In this document: positions 9,498 through 19,317 of the stretch, piece by piece
How the letters are laid out: every line of letters starts with the position of its first letter
Position numbering within the stretch: position 1 is the first letter of the stretch
Source: a bacterium
GTDB taxonomy: Bacteria; Bacteroidota; Bacteroidia; Chitinophagales; Saprospiraceae
Direction: 5' to 3'
Assembly (NCBI GenBank): GCA_024742755.1
Contig: JANSXW010000009.1
Coordinates: 1-64,000, forward strand
DNA: 64,000 nt
Made by a program: the position numbers and the translations under genes
The notes under the pieces: generated by a model
Told to the model about the DNA's origin: nothing
Database searches by the model: none
The model's input: only the letters and a program-made list of their open reading frames with translations

Positions 9498-11168
9498 ATG
9501 AGTGACCAAAGGCCGTGGCTGAAGAATTACCCAAGCGGTGTTCCTGCCAACATCAACCCTGATGAATATTCCACCCTGGTGGAAATGTTCGAAGATACTT
9601 TTAAGAAATTCAGCCGCCGGGTGGCATTCTCGTGCATGGGGAAGGAGCTGTCCTTTGCGGATATCGATAAGCATTCCAAAGCATTTGGAGCCTACCTGCA
9701 CTCCCGCGGACTGGAGCCCGGGGACAAAATCGCGCTCATGATGCCCAACCTCCTGCAGTACCCGATTGCACTTTTCGGAGCACTGCGGGCCGGGCTTGTT
9801 GTGGTCAATACCAATCCGCTCTACACGCCGAGAGAAATGCGGCATCAGTTTACGGATTCCGGAGCGAAGGCCATCGTTATTGCCGAGAACTTTGCCTCTA
9901 ACCTGGAGAAAATCATCGGCGATACCAACATCACTACGGTCATCACTACGAGCATTGGAGAGATGCTGGGCTTCCCTAAAAAGCACATCGTCAATTTCGT
10001 AGTCCGCAACATCAAGAAAATGGTGCCGGCCTTCCATATCCCGAACACGGTTAGTTTTTCGGATGCACTGAAGCAGGGCAAGCGTTTCACCCTCAAGGAG
10101 CATAAGGGGAATGCAGAGGATGTCATCCTGCTGCAATACACAGGTGGTACCACCGGCGTGGCTAAAGGTGCGATGCTGACCAACCGCAACCTCATTGCCA
10201 ATATGCAGCAGATACGGGCCTGGATGATGCCTTTCCTCCGGGAAGGGGAAGAGGTCGCCCTCAATCCGCTGCCTATGTACCACATCTTTGCCTTTTCGGT
10301 CAACTGCCTGGCTCTGATGAGCATCGGCACCACCAACGTGCTTGTGACGAATGCCCGGGACCTGCCTTCCGTTATCAAAGCCATGAAGGATTATCCTGTC
10401 ACGCTCGTAACAGGGGTGAACACCCTCTTCAATGCGCTGATCAATCATAAAGACTTTAGCTCCGTAGATTTCAGCACACTCAAGGTCACCGTTGGCGGTG
10501 GCATGGCGGTGCAGCGTTCGGTCGCAGAAGCCTGGCAAAAAGTAACCGGCTGCCAGCTTTCCGAGGGCTATGGCATGACGGAATCCTCTCCGGTAGTGAG
10601 TGTGAACCCGCTCGATAATACCGGCCGGATTGGGACCATCGGCCTGCCGGTGTCTTCTACCGATGTCCGCATCGTGGATCAGCAGGGCAATGTGCTGGGG
10701 TATAATCAGCCCGGCGAGCTGCAGGTCAAGGGGCCACAGGTCATGAAGGGCTATTACAACCGCCCGGATGAGACCAATAAGACACTCGTGGACGGATGGC
10801 TGTGCACCGGCGACATCGCGATGCTCGACGAGGATGGGTTTATGCAGATCGTAGACCGCCAAAAGGATATGATCCTGGTATCGGGCTTCAATGTATACCC
10901 GAATGAGGTGGAAGAAGTGGTGGCTTCTCACCCGAAAGTGCTGGAATGTGCAGCGGTTGGCTTACCAGATGAGAAATCGGGCGAGGTGGTCAAGGTTTTT
11001 GTGGTACGTAAAGACAACAGCCTCAAGGAGAAAGAGCTGATCGAGTACTGCCGGGGCGAGCTGACCGGCTACAAAGTGCCTAAGCAGGTGGAGTTCCGCA
11101 AGGAGCTCCCGAAAACCAACGTAGGCAAAATCCTGCGGCGCGAACTCAGGGACGAAGCGAAGAAATAA
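9498..11168 (+). CDS. Long-chain fatty acid--CoA ligase (AMP-binding)
   Basis: YTGGTTGVAKGAMLTNRN, GYGMTESSPV, GWLCTGD, KILRREL motifs. Confidence 0.93.
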   Translation: MSDQRPWLKNYPSGVPANINPDEYSTLVEMFEDTFKKFSRRVAFSCMGKELSFADIDKHSKAFGAYLHSRGLEPGDKIALMMPNLLQYPIALFGALRAGLVVVNTNPLYTPREMRHQFTDSGAKAIVIAENFASNLEKIIGDTNITTVITTSIGEMLGFPKKHIVNFVVRNIKKMVPAFHIPNTVSFSDALKQGKRFTLKEHKGNAEDVILLQYTGGTTGVAKGAMLTNRNLIANMQQIRAWMMPFLREGEEVALNPLPMYHIFAFSVNCLALMSIGTTNVLVTNARDLPSVIKAMKDYPVTLVTGVNTLFNALINHKDFSSVDFSTLKVTVGGGMAVQRSVAEAWQKVTGCQLSEGYGMTESSPVVSVNPLDNTGRIGTIGLPVSSTDVRIVDQQGNVLGYNQPGELQVKGPQVMKGYYNRPDETNKTLVDGWLCTGDIAMLDEDGFMQIVDRQKDMILVSGFNVYPNEVEEVVASHPKVLECAAVGLPDEKSGEVVKVFVVRKDNSLKEKELIEYCRGELTGYKVPKQVEFRKELPKTNVGKILRRELRDEAKK

Positions 11169-11225
11169 TCACCACCGGCCCGGTCTCCGTAAAGCGGACC
11201 GGGCTAACTTTTAAAAACCTAAAGC

Positions 11226-11648
11226 ATGGCTTCCGAAAAATTTGATGCAGGCAGTGCGCCCAAGCCGGTAGGCCTCTATCCGCATGCCCGCAGGGTTGGC
11301 AATTTGCTGTTTCTGTCAGGGATCGGCCCCCGGGACCCAAAGACGGACGGGGTGCCAGGGTTGGAGCGCTCCTCAAGCGGTAACTATACCCGGTTTGATT
11401 TTGAAGCGCAGTGCCATTCGGTGTTTCAGAATGTCCGGCGGGTACTGCAAGACAGTGGCGCTAAATGGGAAGACCTCCTGGATGTAACGGTTTTTCTCAC
11501 GGACATGAAGCGGGATTTCCACACCTACAACCGGGTGTATGCCGAGTACTTCAAAGACCATCAGCCCTGTCGGACCACCGTAGGCATTGACAGCCTGCCA
11601 ACGCCTATCGCCATTGAACTCAAATGCATCGCGGTGGTAGAAGGCTAA
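11226..11648 (+). CDS. RidA / YjgF family protein
   Basis: Reading of conserved YjgF pattern (GNLLFLSGIGP, VTVFLTDM, RTTVGIDSLP). Confidence 0.88.
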   Translation: MASEKFDAGSAPKPVGLYPHARRVGNLLFLSGIGPRDPKTDGVPGLERSSSGNYTRFDFEAQCHSVFQNVRRVLQDSGAKWEDLLDVTVFLTDMKRDFHTYNRVYAEYFKDHQPCRTTVGIDSLPTPIAIELKCIAVVEG

Positions 11649-12727
11649 GGCCGAAAATCCGTTTTTAGGGCTTTACGCTCCTGATAGCGCTGCCGGGCAA
11701 GCTCCAGCAACCGCTCAATCAGGTCTGAGTAGCTGAGCCCCGCTGCTTCCCAAAGCTGTGGGTACATGCTGATGTCCGTGAACCCAGGCAGGGTGTTGAC
11801 TTCATTGACGTAAATGTCGCCTGCAGGCGTCAGGAACATATCCACCCGTGCCATCACTTCGCATTCCAGCGCCTTGAAAGCTTTCAGGGCAATGGCTTGC
11901 AAGCGCGGCAGTTCCTCCGGCCTGACCTCTGTAGGGATTAGCAGCTTTGCCGTATCGGGGTCTTCGTACTTGGCATCAAAGGAATACTCTTCAGGGGTAA
12001 TGATTTCACCCACCTCGGTGGCTTCAGGATTTTCATTGCCCAGCACGGCGCATTCCACCTCCCGGCCCTTTATCATTTCTTCAATCAGGACTTTTCGGTC
12101 GTAACGTAGCGCATCTGCCACAGCAGCTTCAAACTGTTCAGCGCGGCTCACTTTGTGTACGCCTACGGAAGACCCCATATTGGCGGGCTTGACAAACACC
12201 GGGCTGCCCAGTTTGGCTGTGACTTGCTCGTAGGTCCACTGCCCTGCCTCTTCCTTTCGGATAACGATATCCTGTGCCACTTTGACGCCTGCCTGCCGGA
12301 GTAGCCGTTTTGCCACGTCTTTGTCCATCGACACGGCAGAGCCAAGCACGTCCGGCCCCGCAAAGGGAAGATCGATGGTACGGAGCAGGCCCTGCAAGAC
12401 CCCGTCCTCCCCTGTAGGCCCGTGCACGATCATAAAGGCCGCATCAGGTTGGGGCGAAAGGGGCTGAAGCGTATCCAAACGAAGGAACTGCCCCGTGCTT
12501 TTACCTGGGATAATGGCCAGCTCAGGCCCGGCTTCCCCGACAAAGCGGCCCAGGCTGCTCTCTTCCTGCAGCCGCCACCGGCCCGCCCGGTCAATCCCAA
12601 TGAGCACAACTTGAAAACGGTCCCGGCGGATTGCTGCCAGGATGTTTTTTGCAGAACGGACAGATATTTCGTGTTCCGGGGATTGCCCCCCGCAGATAAC
12701 GGCTATGGTCTTCACGGATTGGTTCAT
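11645..12727 (-). CDS. ddl: D-alanine--D-alanine ligase
   Basis: VICGGQSPEHEISVRSA, PAFVKPANMGSSVGVHKV-type ATP-grasp, EVNTLPGFT. Confidence 0.95.
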   Translation of the reverse strand: MNQSVKTIAVICGGQSPEHEISVRSAKNILAAIRRDRFQVVLIGIDRAGRWRLQEESSLGRFVGEAGPELAIIPGKSTGQFLRLDTLQPLSPQPDAAFMIVHGPTGEDGVLQGLLRTIDLPFAGPDVLGSAVSMDKDVAKRLLRQAGVKVAQDIVIRKEEAGQWTYEQVTAKLGSPVFVKPANMGSSVGVHKVSRAEQFEAAVADALRYDRKVLIEEMIKGREVECAVLGNENPEATEVGEIITPEEYSFDAKYEDPDTAKLLIPTEVRPEELPRLQAIALKAFKALECEVMARVDMFLTPAGDIYVNEVNTLPGFTDISMYPQLWEAAGLSYSDLIERLLELARQRYQERKALKTDFRP

Positions 12728-12815
12728 TTTAGGGTGGCAAGATAGGACAAGCCTGCTTTTGAGCGAAAAATTGTAAGTTTATTCTTTGAGCAAACAAAGG
12801 TTTAAACAGCTATTT

Positions 12816-15047
12816 ATGGATAAGATAATTCGTTTTTGGTGGATTGCGCTGTGCCTCTTCCCTGCTTTAAGCGGGGCACAGGTGCAGTTGGTAGCGCACG
12901 GGCAGCCTAAGGGCCGCATCGTTATGGATCAAACCATTGAGGCCGATTCCCTGGCTGCGGCACTGCTGCAACGGTTTATAGGGGAGATGAGCGGGGCAGA
13001 ACTGCCCGTTCAGGACTTTCGGGCTATCTCAGAAGCCCGGCCCGGTGATGTATTGATTGGCGCATTTCAGTTGGATAGCTGGAGCAGTCCGCCCGCTATG
13101 TTGGACAGCCTGGTGGAGGATGGCTTTTTGATCCATACCCAAGACGGCTACCTGCGCCTGCTCAGCGGTGGGGGCAACGGCAGCGTGTACGCGGCGGTCA
13201 CCCTGCTGGATGACTATCTGGGGATGGACTACTTTGCGAAAGAGACTTATACGTTGCCCCAGCAGAAGGATATCAACCTGCCGGCAATGAGCCTCGAAGA
13301 CCACCCTGCCTTTACTTACCGTCAGACCTTCAGTTACGGACTGGAAGACCCCGTTTACAAGTACTGGTTCCGACTGGAAGCACCGGGAGAAGCCTTTGCC
13401 GGCAATCTGTGGGTACACACCTTCGACCGGCTCTTGCCATCGGATCAGTTTGGCGAAAGCCACCCCGAGTACTACTCCCTGATCAAGGGCAGGCGGCAGC
13501 CCGGCAAGGCTAGTCAGTGGTGCCTGACCAACAGCGAGGTATTGGAGCGCGTAACGCATCAGCTGGACTCGATTTTCGAAGCCCACCCGGAGCACGATAT
13601 CATTTCCGTAAGCCAGAACGACGGCAATTTTACCTATTGTACCTGTGATAATTGTGCCGCGATAGATGAACGGGAAGGAAGCCCAAGCGGCACGCTCATC
13701 CACTTTGTCAATCAGCTGGCGGACCGCTTCCCGGGCAAGACCATTTCCACGCTGGCCTACCTTTACAGCATGCACCCGCCCAGGCACCTCAAGCCCCGTC
13801 CGAATGTCAATATTATGCTGTGCAGCATAGATGCGAAGCGGGAAGTGCCCCTGACCGATAATGCCACAGGGCAGGATTTTGTCAAAGCCCTTAAAGGCTG
13901 GGCAGAGATTTCCGACAATATTTTTGTCTGGGATTACGGGATCAATTTTGATAACCTCGTGGCTCCTTTTCCCAACTTTCATGTATTGCAGCCCAACATG
14001 GAGCTGTTTCACCGGCACAATGTCCGCATGCATTTTGCCCAGGTCGGGGGCAAGCGGGGCGAAGACTTTTCCGAGCTGCGCGCCTATATGCTCTCCCGCC
14101 TGCTCTGGAACCCCTATCAGAATGCGGATAGCCTGATGCTGGCGTTTATGGAAGGCTACTACGGGGCGGCTGCGCCTCATTTGTACCAATACCAGAAGAT
14201 GCTGGAAGCGGCACTGCTGTCCAATGAGGTTCCGCTTTGGATATATGATACCCCCGTCTCGCACAAATCGGGGATGCTGCGTGCCCGCCTCCGCGCCCGT
14301 TACAATGAGCTTTTCGACCGGGCTGAAGCGGCTGTGGCCAATGACCCTGAATACCTGCGGCGCGTACGCCGGTCCCGCCTTCCCTTGCAGTATGCCGGGT
14401 TGGAAATCGCCCGTACCCTCCCGGAGCGCGACCCTGCACGCCTAAATATTATGCTCGACACCTTTGCGGCCCGCACGGCCCGCTACGGGGTGAAGACCCT
14501 GAACGAGCGCAACAACGCCCCGGGCGACTACTGCCGGCTTTACCGGGAGCGCTACCTGCGCAAACCGGCCGGCAACCTTGCGGCAGGTGCTAAAGTGACC
14601 TGGGAAGCGCCCCCCGCTCCCGGCTATCTGGAGGGTGCAGCCGAAGCCCTTACCGATGAACTCTACGGTGGCACCACTTTTGGCGACAGCTGGATTGGCT
14701 GGGAAGGCAGGGATGGCAGCTTTATAGTGGACCTGGGCAAGGTGCAACCGGTGCAGTCGGTGGAAACGGATTTCCTCCATCAGCTCGGGGCCTGGATTTT
14801 GTTGCCCAAAAGCGTCACTTATGAAATATCCGGGGACGGCACCAATTTTGAGCGCTTTGGAAAGGAAATACTACCGGAAGACCGGTCGCGTGAGGTCAAG
14901 TTCGTAGGCGTTAAGGCGGAGCAGCCGAAGCCTGTATCTGCCCGCTACATCCGGGTAGAAATAGAAGGCGTAAAGGTTTGCCCTTCCTGGCACTACGGCG
15001 TGGGCTATCCCGCCTGGTTCTTTGTGGACGAAGTGGTGGTGCGCTAG
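12816..15047 (+). CDS. Secreted DUF4838-type protein with C-terminal discoidin (F5/8C)-like domain
   Basis: Signal peptide after ATG 12816 (FWWIALCLFPALSGA); alpha-glucuronidase-like N-domain; QNDGNFTYCTCDNCAAID; C-terminal ARYIRVEIEG beta-sandwich. Confidence 0.75.
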   Translation: MDKIIRFWWIALCLFPALSGAQVQLVAHGQPKGRIVMDQTIEADSLAAALLQRFIGEMSGAELPVQDFRAISEARPGDVLIGAFQLDSWSSPPAMLDSLVEDGFLIHTQDGYLRLLSGGGNGSVYAAVTLLDDYLGMDYFAKETYTLPQQKDINLPAMSLEDHPAFTYRQTFSYGLEDPVYKYWFRLEAPGEAFAGNLWVHTFDRLLPSDQFGESHPEYYSLIKGRRQPGKASQWCLTNSEVLERVTHQLDSIFEAHPEHDIISVSQNDGNFTYCTCDNCAAIDEREGSPSGTLIHFVNQLADRFPGKTISTLAYLYSMHPPRHLKPRPNVNIMLCSIDAKREVPLTDNATGQDFVKALKGWAEISDNIFVWDYGINFDNLVAPFPNFHVLQPNMELFHRHNVRMHFAQVGGKRGEDFSELRAYMLSRLLWNPYQNADSLMLAFMEGYYGAAAPHLYQYQKMLEAALLSNEVPLWIYDTPVSHKSGMLRARLRARYNELFDRAEAAVANDPEYLRRVRRSRLPLQYAGLEIARTLPERDPARLNIMLDTFAARTARYGVKTLNERNNAPGDYCRLYRERYLRKPAGNLAAGAKVTWEAPPAPGYLEGAAEALTDELYGGTTFGDSWIGWEGRDGSFIVDLGKVQPVQSVETDFLHQLGAWILLPKSVTYEISGDGTNFERFGKEILPEDRSREVKFVGVKAEQPKPVSARYIRVEIEGVKVCPSWHYGVGYPAWFFVDEVVVR

Positions 15048-15300
15048 CGGTTGCCGGGGATGGGCAGTCGGGCCGGGCCCCAAAGAAAATTTCGGGCAGG
15101 TATACATCGGAACCGGGAAGATTGACGAATTTTATGCGTTCTTGCTGGAAAGGCAGGCCTTGGTCTATCCAAACGGGCAACTGGGCAACCGGTATGCCCC
15201 CGGCGGCTGAAGGTTCCGCATTTTACCAGCGTTGGTCTGGCGGCGTAAATCGGGGGCACTTTAAATGCCTTCCGGGCTACCCGTCTAATATCCGGATTTT

Positions 15301-15849
15301 ATGCGAGTAAGGCTTTTTTTATTATTGATGGTGCTGGCAGGCACTACGCTACAGGCACAAGAGCTGCCACCTGAATTCCACATAGGTTACTTTGCGCCTT
15401 TTGGGGTTCAAATGGGCGGCAGCGTTGCTTATACGGATGTACTAAAACAACCGGTTGGAGTACACCAATGGTGGTGGCAGGCACAAGCCGGCTATTTTGC
15501 CCAGCCCAATGTCTCTGATGCGGTATTTTTGCATCCGGAGGTTGAGTACCGCCGTTGCCGGCCGGGCCAATACTTTTATGGCTCCTTTTCCATTGGCAGC
15601 AGCCTGGCCTACACCCTCAGCAAGCGGGAAGGCAGCCTGAACCTCGCCAATGGCGACATAGAATACCGAACGGAGGGCACCTTGTCTATTATACCACGCA
15701 TCAGCCTGGGCATGGGGGTAGCTCCCCGGAAGAGGCTGGGCGGTTACCTCCGGGCAAGCTACGGACAGCAGCTGGGAGGCGGTGTTGGCAGGCAGGCTTT
15801 CTTCAGTGCATCGGCAGGCCTGGCACTCCGCATTCATTCAAAACCATAA
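15301..15849 (+). CDS. Exported hypothetical protein (outer-membrane/beta-barrel-like)
   Basis: Signal peptide MRVRLFLLLMVLAGTTLQAQ; alternating beta pattern. Confidence 0.65.
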   Translation: MRVRLFLLLMVLAGTTLQAQELPPEFHIGYFAPFGVQMGGSVAYTDVLKQPVGVHQWWWQAQAGYFAQPNVSDAVFLHPEVEYRRCRPGQYFYGSFSIGSSLAYTLSKREGSLNLANGDIEYRTEGTLSIIPRISLGMGVAPRKRLGGYLRASYGQQLGGGVGRQAFFSASAGLALRIHSKP

Positions 15850-15852
15850 CCT

Positions 15853-17061
15853 ATGACCCGCAAAGCATTTATTGAAAAAACCCTCAAAGCAGGCATCGGG
15901 CTGCCTTTCCTTTCATCGGTTTTGCTCGAATCCTGCAATCGCTATGATTTGGAACTCCCTGGCTTGTCCGAGGCTTTCGAAGGCAAAGTCATTATCGTTG
16001 GGGCAGGTGCTGCCGGCCTTGCTGCCGGTCACCTCCTCCAGCGGTACAATATTGATTTTGAGATCATTGAAGCGGCTCCCGTTTGGGGCGGGAGAATGAA
16101 AAAAACAGCAGAATTTGCTGATTTCCCCATCGATCTTGGTGCAGAATGGATTCATACCCACCCTGCTATCCTGTCGGATATCCTCAGCAGCCCTGATATT
16201 GATGCCGACATCGACATCATCGTCTATAACCCGCAAACCATACAAACCTGGAATAATGGCCGGCTCAGAGACCACAACTACATCAGCAAGCTGTATACAG
16301 AATGGAAATTTAAGCGCACCACCTGGTTTGGTTTTTTCGAAACGTACATTGTGCCCGGGATCGAAGACCGCATCACCCTCAACACTCCGGTGGCGGAGGT
16401 AGACTACTCCTCGGGCAAAGTACGGCTCAAAACGGAGGCTGGCCAGGTACGGGAAGCCGATAAAGTGCTGCTCACGGTACCGGTCAAAATATTGCAAAGC
16501 GAGCATATTGCCTTTGTGCCGCCGCTGCCCAAAACCAAGACAGACGCGATCGGGCAGGTAAGCGTTGGCGACGGGATCAAAATTTTTGTAGAGTTTCAAG
16601 ACCGGTTTTATCCCGATATGCTCTCCTTTGGGCCAATACTGAAAGCCTTCCGGGAGGAAGAGAAATTCGTATACGATGCTGCTTTTGGAAAAGACTCGTC
16701 CCGCAATATCCTCGGGCTGTTTGCTATCAATGCAAAAGCAACGGTCTACACTCAACTCAGTACGGAAGCTGCTATCCTGGAAAAGTTCCTGGCAGAGCTC
16801 GACGAAATATTCGACGGGCAGGCCTCTGCCAGCTATGTGCAGCACATCATTCAGAACTGGTCAGCGGAACCTTACATTCAGGGAGCATACTCCTACGATT
16901 TCGAAGACAAGCAGTGGCGGGTAGTCGAGGCTATTCAGGAACCGGTGGCGGACCGGCTGTTCTTCGCGGGCGAAGCGCTTTCCATTGACCATCAGGCAAC
17001 GGTGCATGGTGCGTGCGCGTCGGCTTTTGATGCGGTGGCTCGCATGTTGAAGGAGAGCTGA
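15853..17061 (+). CDS. FAD-dependent amine oxidase family protein
   Basis: VIIVGAGAAGLAAGHLLQRYNIDFEIIEA Rossmann motif, GGRMKK, C-terminal LFFAGEALS. Confidence 0.9.
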   Translation: MTRKAFIEKTLKAGIGLPFLSSVLLESCNRYDLELPGLSEAFEGKVIIVGAGAAGLAAGHLLQRYNIDFEIIEAAPVWGGRMKKTAEFADFPIDLGAEWIHTHPAILSDILSSPDIDADIDIIVYNPQTIQTWNNGRLRDHNYISKLYTEWKFKRTTWFGFFETYIVPGIEDRITLNTPVAEVDYSSGKVRLKTEAGQVREADKVLLTVPVKILQSEHIAFVPPLPKTKTDAIGQVSVGDGIKIFVEFQDRFYPDMLSFGPILKAFREEEKFVYDAAFGKDSSRNILGLFAINAKATVYTQLSTEAAILEKFLAELDEIFDGQASASYVQHIIQNWSAEPYIQGAYSYDFEDKQWRVVEAIQEPVADRLFFAGEALSIDHQATVHGACASAFDAVARMLKES

Positions 17062-17106
17062 TGTTTTGGCTGTAAATAACGTAGATATACATGTAATAGA
17101 GAGCGT

Positions 17107-17143
17107 TAAAAGAGAGGGAGCAGCAAATTGCTGCCTCCCTCTT
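17107..17143 (-). terminator. Rho-independent terminator downstream of tRNA genes
   Basis: - strand AAGAGGGAGGCAGCAATTTGCTGCTCCCTCTCTTTT hairpin. Confidence 0.75.
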
Positions 17144-17144
17144 G

Positions 17145-17218
17145 TGGTCCCACTTGGGCTCGAACCAAGGACCTACTGATTATGAGTCAGTTGCTCTAAC
17201 CAGCTGAGCTATGGGACC
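17145..17218 (-). tRNA. tRNA with CAT anticodon (Met or Ile2)
   Basis: 74-nt cloverleaf: GGTCCCA/TGGGACC acceptor, GCTC/GAGC D-stem, ACTGA-CTCATAA-TCAGT anticodon arm, CTTGG-TTCGAGC-CCAAG T arm. Confidence 0.93.
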
Positions 17219-17252
17219 AATATGTCAAAAAAAAACGTTGTTCCAATAAAAG

Positions 17253-17338
17253 TGGCCCCACTTGGGCTCGAACCAAGGGCCTGCTGATTATGAGTCAGCC
17301 CCGATCGCTATCGGGGTAACCAGCTGAGCTATGGGACC
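17253..17338 (-). tRNA. tRNA(CAT)-like copy with D-arm segment replaced by an 18-bp palindrome; possible pseudogene
   Basis: Same acceptor, anticodon and T arms as 17145-17218, but GAGCAA is replaced by CCCCGATAGCGATCGGGG (17299-17316 on +); 86 nt long. Confidence 0.85.
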
Positions 17339-17449
17339 TGCACATTTTACAAATGCAGCGCAAAAATACATATTCTGGCGCTGCGAGGCAAGCATTTTTT
17401 TAATCAGGGCAGTTGCGGCGCTGCGACTACCCTGATTTTATGCTGCCCG

Positions 17450-18265
17450 TTACTCCCCTTTGTCTAAATGTACGTCCATTTGTGGGTATGGGATGCCGAT
17501 GTCGTTGGCGTCAAACTCTTTCTTGATGCGCTCAAAGAAGACCTTATAGGCTGGCCAGAAATGCTCATTCTTAGCCATGAAGCGTACGGCGAAGTTCACA
17601 GAGCTGTCGGCAAGCTCTTTGACAAAGATGTCGTAGCCGGCATCAAGGTCCACATTAGGCAGGCCTTTCACGATTTCCTCAATGAGTGCCTTAGCCTTAT
17701 CAATATCATCATCGTAACCAATACCTACAGTGAGGTCGTGCCGGCGTATGCCCTGAGCGGTGTAGTTCTGAATCGCATTGCTGGTAATCTGCCCGTTGGG
17801 CACGATAATCAGCCGGTTGTCCAGTGCAACGAGCACCGTATGGAAGATGAAAATATCGGTCACCGTGCCGGCATGGCCGTTGACTTCCACAAAGTCGCCT
17901 ACCTTGAAAAACTTGAAAACCAGTATAAGCACCCCGCTGGCGAAGTTGGCGAGGTTGCCCTGAAGCGCAAGGCCGATGGCAAATGCCATGGCGCTGAAAA
18001 TAGCGACAAAGGAAGTGACTTCAATGCCAAACATGGAAGCAACGCTAAGCAGCAAAAGTACCTTTAGTCCTATGCCCACCAATGAGCCAAGGAAATCGCG
18101 TACAGACTCCTCTTCGATATGGCGGTCCATCGCTTTTTTGACCAGCTTGGTGATCCTGCCAATGACCCAAAAGCCGATGATGAGTGTAAGAATAGCCCCA
18201 ATAACCTGCATAGCGTACTGTGCAATGAAGCCTTGAATTTGGTCCATGATTTCGTTCAAATCCAT
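17450..18265 (-). CDS. Small-conductance mechanosensitive channel (MscS family)
   Basis: GLALQGNLANFASGVLILVFKFFKVGDFVEVNG, IVPNGQI. Confidence 0.92.
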   Translation of the reverse strand: MDLNEIMDQIQGFIAQYAMQVIGAILTLIIGFWVIGRITKLVKKAMDRHIEEESVRDFLGSLVGIGLKVLLLLSVASMFGIEVTSFVAIFSAMAFAIGLALQGNLANFASGVLILVFKFFKVGDFVEVNGHAGTVTDIFIFHTVLVALDNRLIIVPNGQITSNAIQNYTAQGIRRHDLTVGIGYDDDIDKAKALIEEIVKGLPNVDLDAGYDIFVKELADSSVNFAVRFMAKNEHFWPAYKVFFERIKKEFDANDIGIPYPQMDVHLDKGE

Positions 18266-18426
18266 GATTTGATTAAAGTTTTGGATTGTTAATAGTGATG
18301 TTTCGCGCTAAAGGATAGGCAAAAAAATAGTTTTCTACAACTAAGATACGGCTGAAAACAACAGAACGGTTCTCAGCCGCATCTTGTTCGGCAGCGCTCG
18401 CAGGCATGGATTTAACAGGTACGATG

Positions 18427-19239
18427 CTACTTGTCCAGGTGCACATCCATCTGTGGGAATGGAATGCTGACGCTGGAACGGTCGAACTCCTTCTTTACAT
18501 TTTCCTGCATGTAGAAATAGGTGTCCCAGTAGTGCTCGCTTTTGATCCAGGGGCGGACCAGGAAGTTTACAGAGCTGTCGCCCAGCGAAGAGACCTTGAT
18601 GAGGGTTTCGGGCGTGCCTAAAACATAGGGGCAGGCATCTGATACGCGTTTGATCGCCTCCCGGGCTTTATCGATATCGTCTCCGTAACTAATACCGAAG
18701 GTCATGTCCACACCCATTTCTCCCTGCCCGGAGATATTGGTGATTACATTGCTGGTCACCACACTGTTGGGGATGATGATGCGTTTGTTGTCCAGGGTTT
18801 GCAAAACGGTGTTGAAGACCTGAATGCCCACTACTGTACCGGTTTGCCCGCCACCAATTTCAACCAAATCACCAACCTTATAGGGCTTGAATATTAGAAG
18901 GAGCACCCCGCTGGCAAAGTGGCCGAGACTCCCCTGCAGTGCCATGCCTACCGCAAAGGCAAGGGCACCGAACAAGGCTACAAAGGAGGTGGTTTCGATG
19001 CCAAACATACTGGCTACGCTAAGAAGAAGAAGTACCTTTAAGCCTACGCTGACGAGCGAGGTCAGGAACGGGCGGATCGTTGGGTCAAAGCCCCGCTTTT
19101 CCATGCTCCGCTTGAGGATGTCTGTGATTTTCCCAATAATCCAGAAGCCAATAACCAAAGTCAGGATGGCACCGGCAACTTTGGGTAGATAAGTGGTCAC
19201 CAGCGTGCCTAAAGTTTCAAAATCTAGTAATTGTTCCAT
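18427..19239 (-). CDS. Small-conductance mechanosensitive channel (MscS family), tandem paralog
   Basis: GMALQGSLGHFASGVLLLIFKPYKVGDLVEIGG, IIPNSVV; same IPxPQMDVHLDK C-terminus as neighbour. Confidence 0.92.
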   Translation of the reverse strand: MEQLLDFETLGTLVTTYLPKVAGAILTLVIGFWIIGKITDILKRSMEKRGFDPTIRPFLTSLVSVGLKVLLLLSVASMFGIETTSFVALFGALAFAVGMALQGSLGHFASGVLLLIFKPYKVGDLVEIGGGQTGTVVGIQVFNTVLQTLDNKRIIIPNSVVTSNVITNISGQGEMGVDMTFGISYGDDIDKAREAIKRVSDACPYVLGTPETLIKVSSLGDSSVNFLVRPWIKSEHYWDTYFYMQENVKKEFDRSSVSIPFPQMDVHLDK

Positions 19240-19317
19240 GTTGATTGTAGTTTTGTTTTGATCTTGTTGTTTTTCAGACGGCTTTTCACACGAAAGTTAC
19301 AGGATCAGTAAAAAATA

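Noticed and set aside
9417-10931. 504-aa - strand ORF
   Set aside because: Lies antisense to the well-supported acyl-CoA ligase; His/Arg-rich shadow translation with no domain.
13029-14264. 411-aa - strand ORF
   Set aside because: Shadow of the DUF4838-like gene on the opposite strand; no recognisable family.
15913-16845. 310-aa - strand ORF
   Set aside because: Antisense to the FAD-dependent oxidoreductase.
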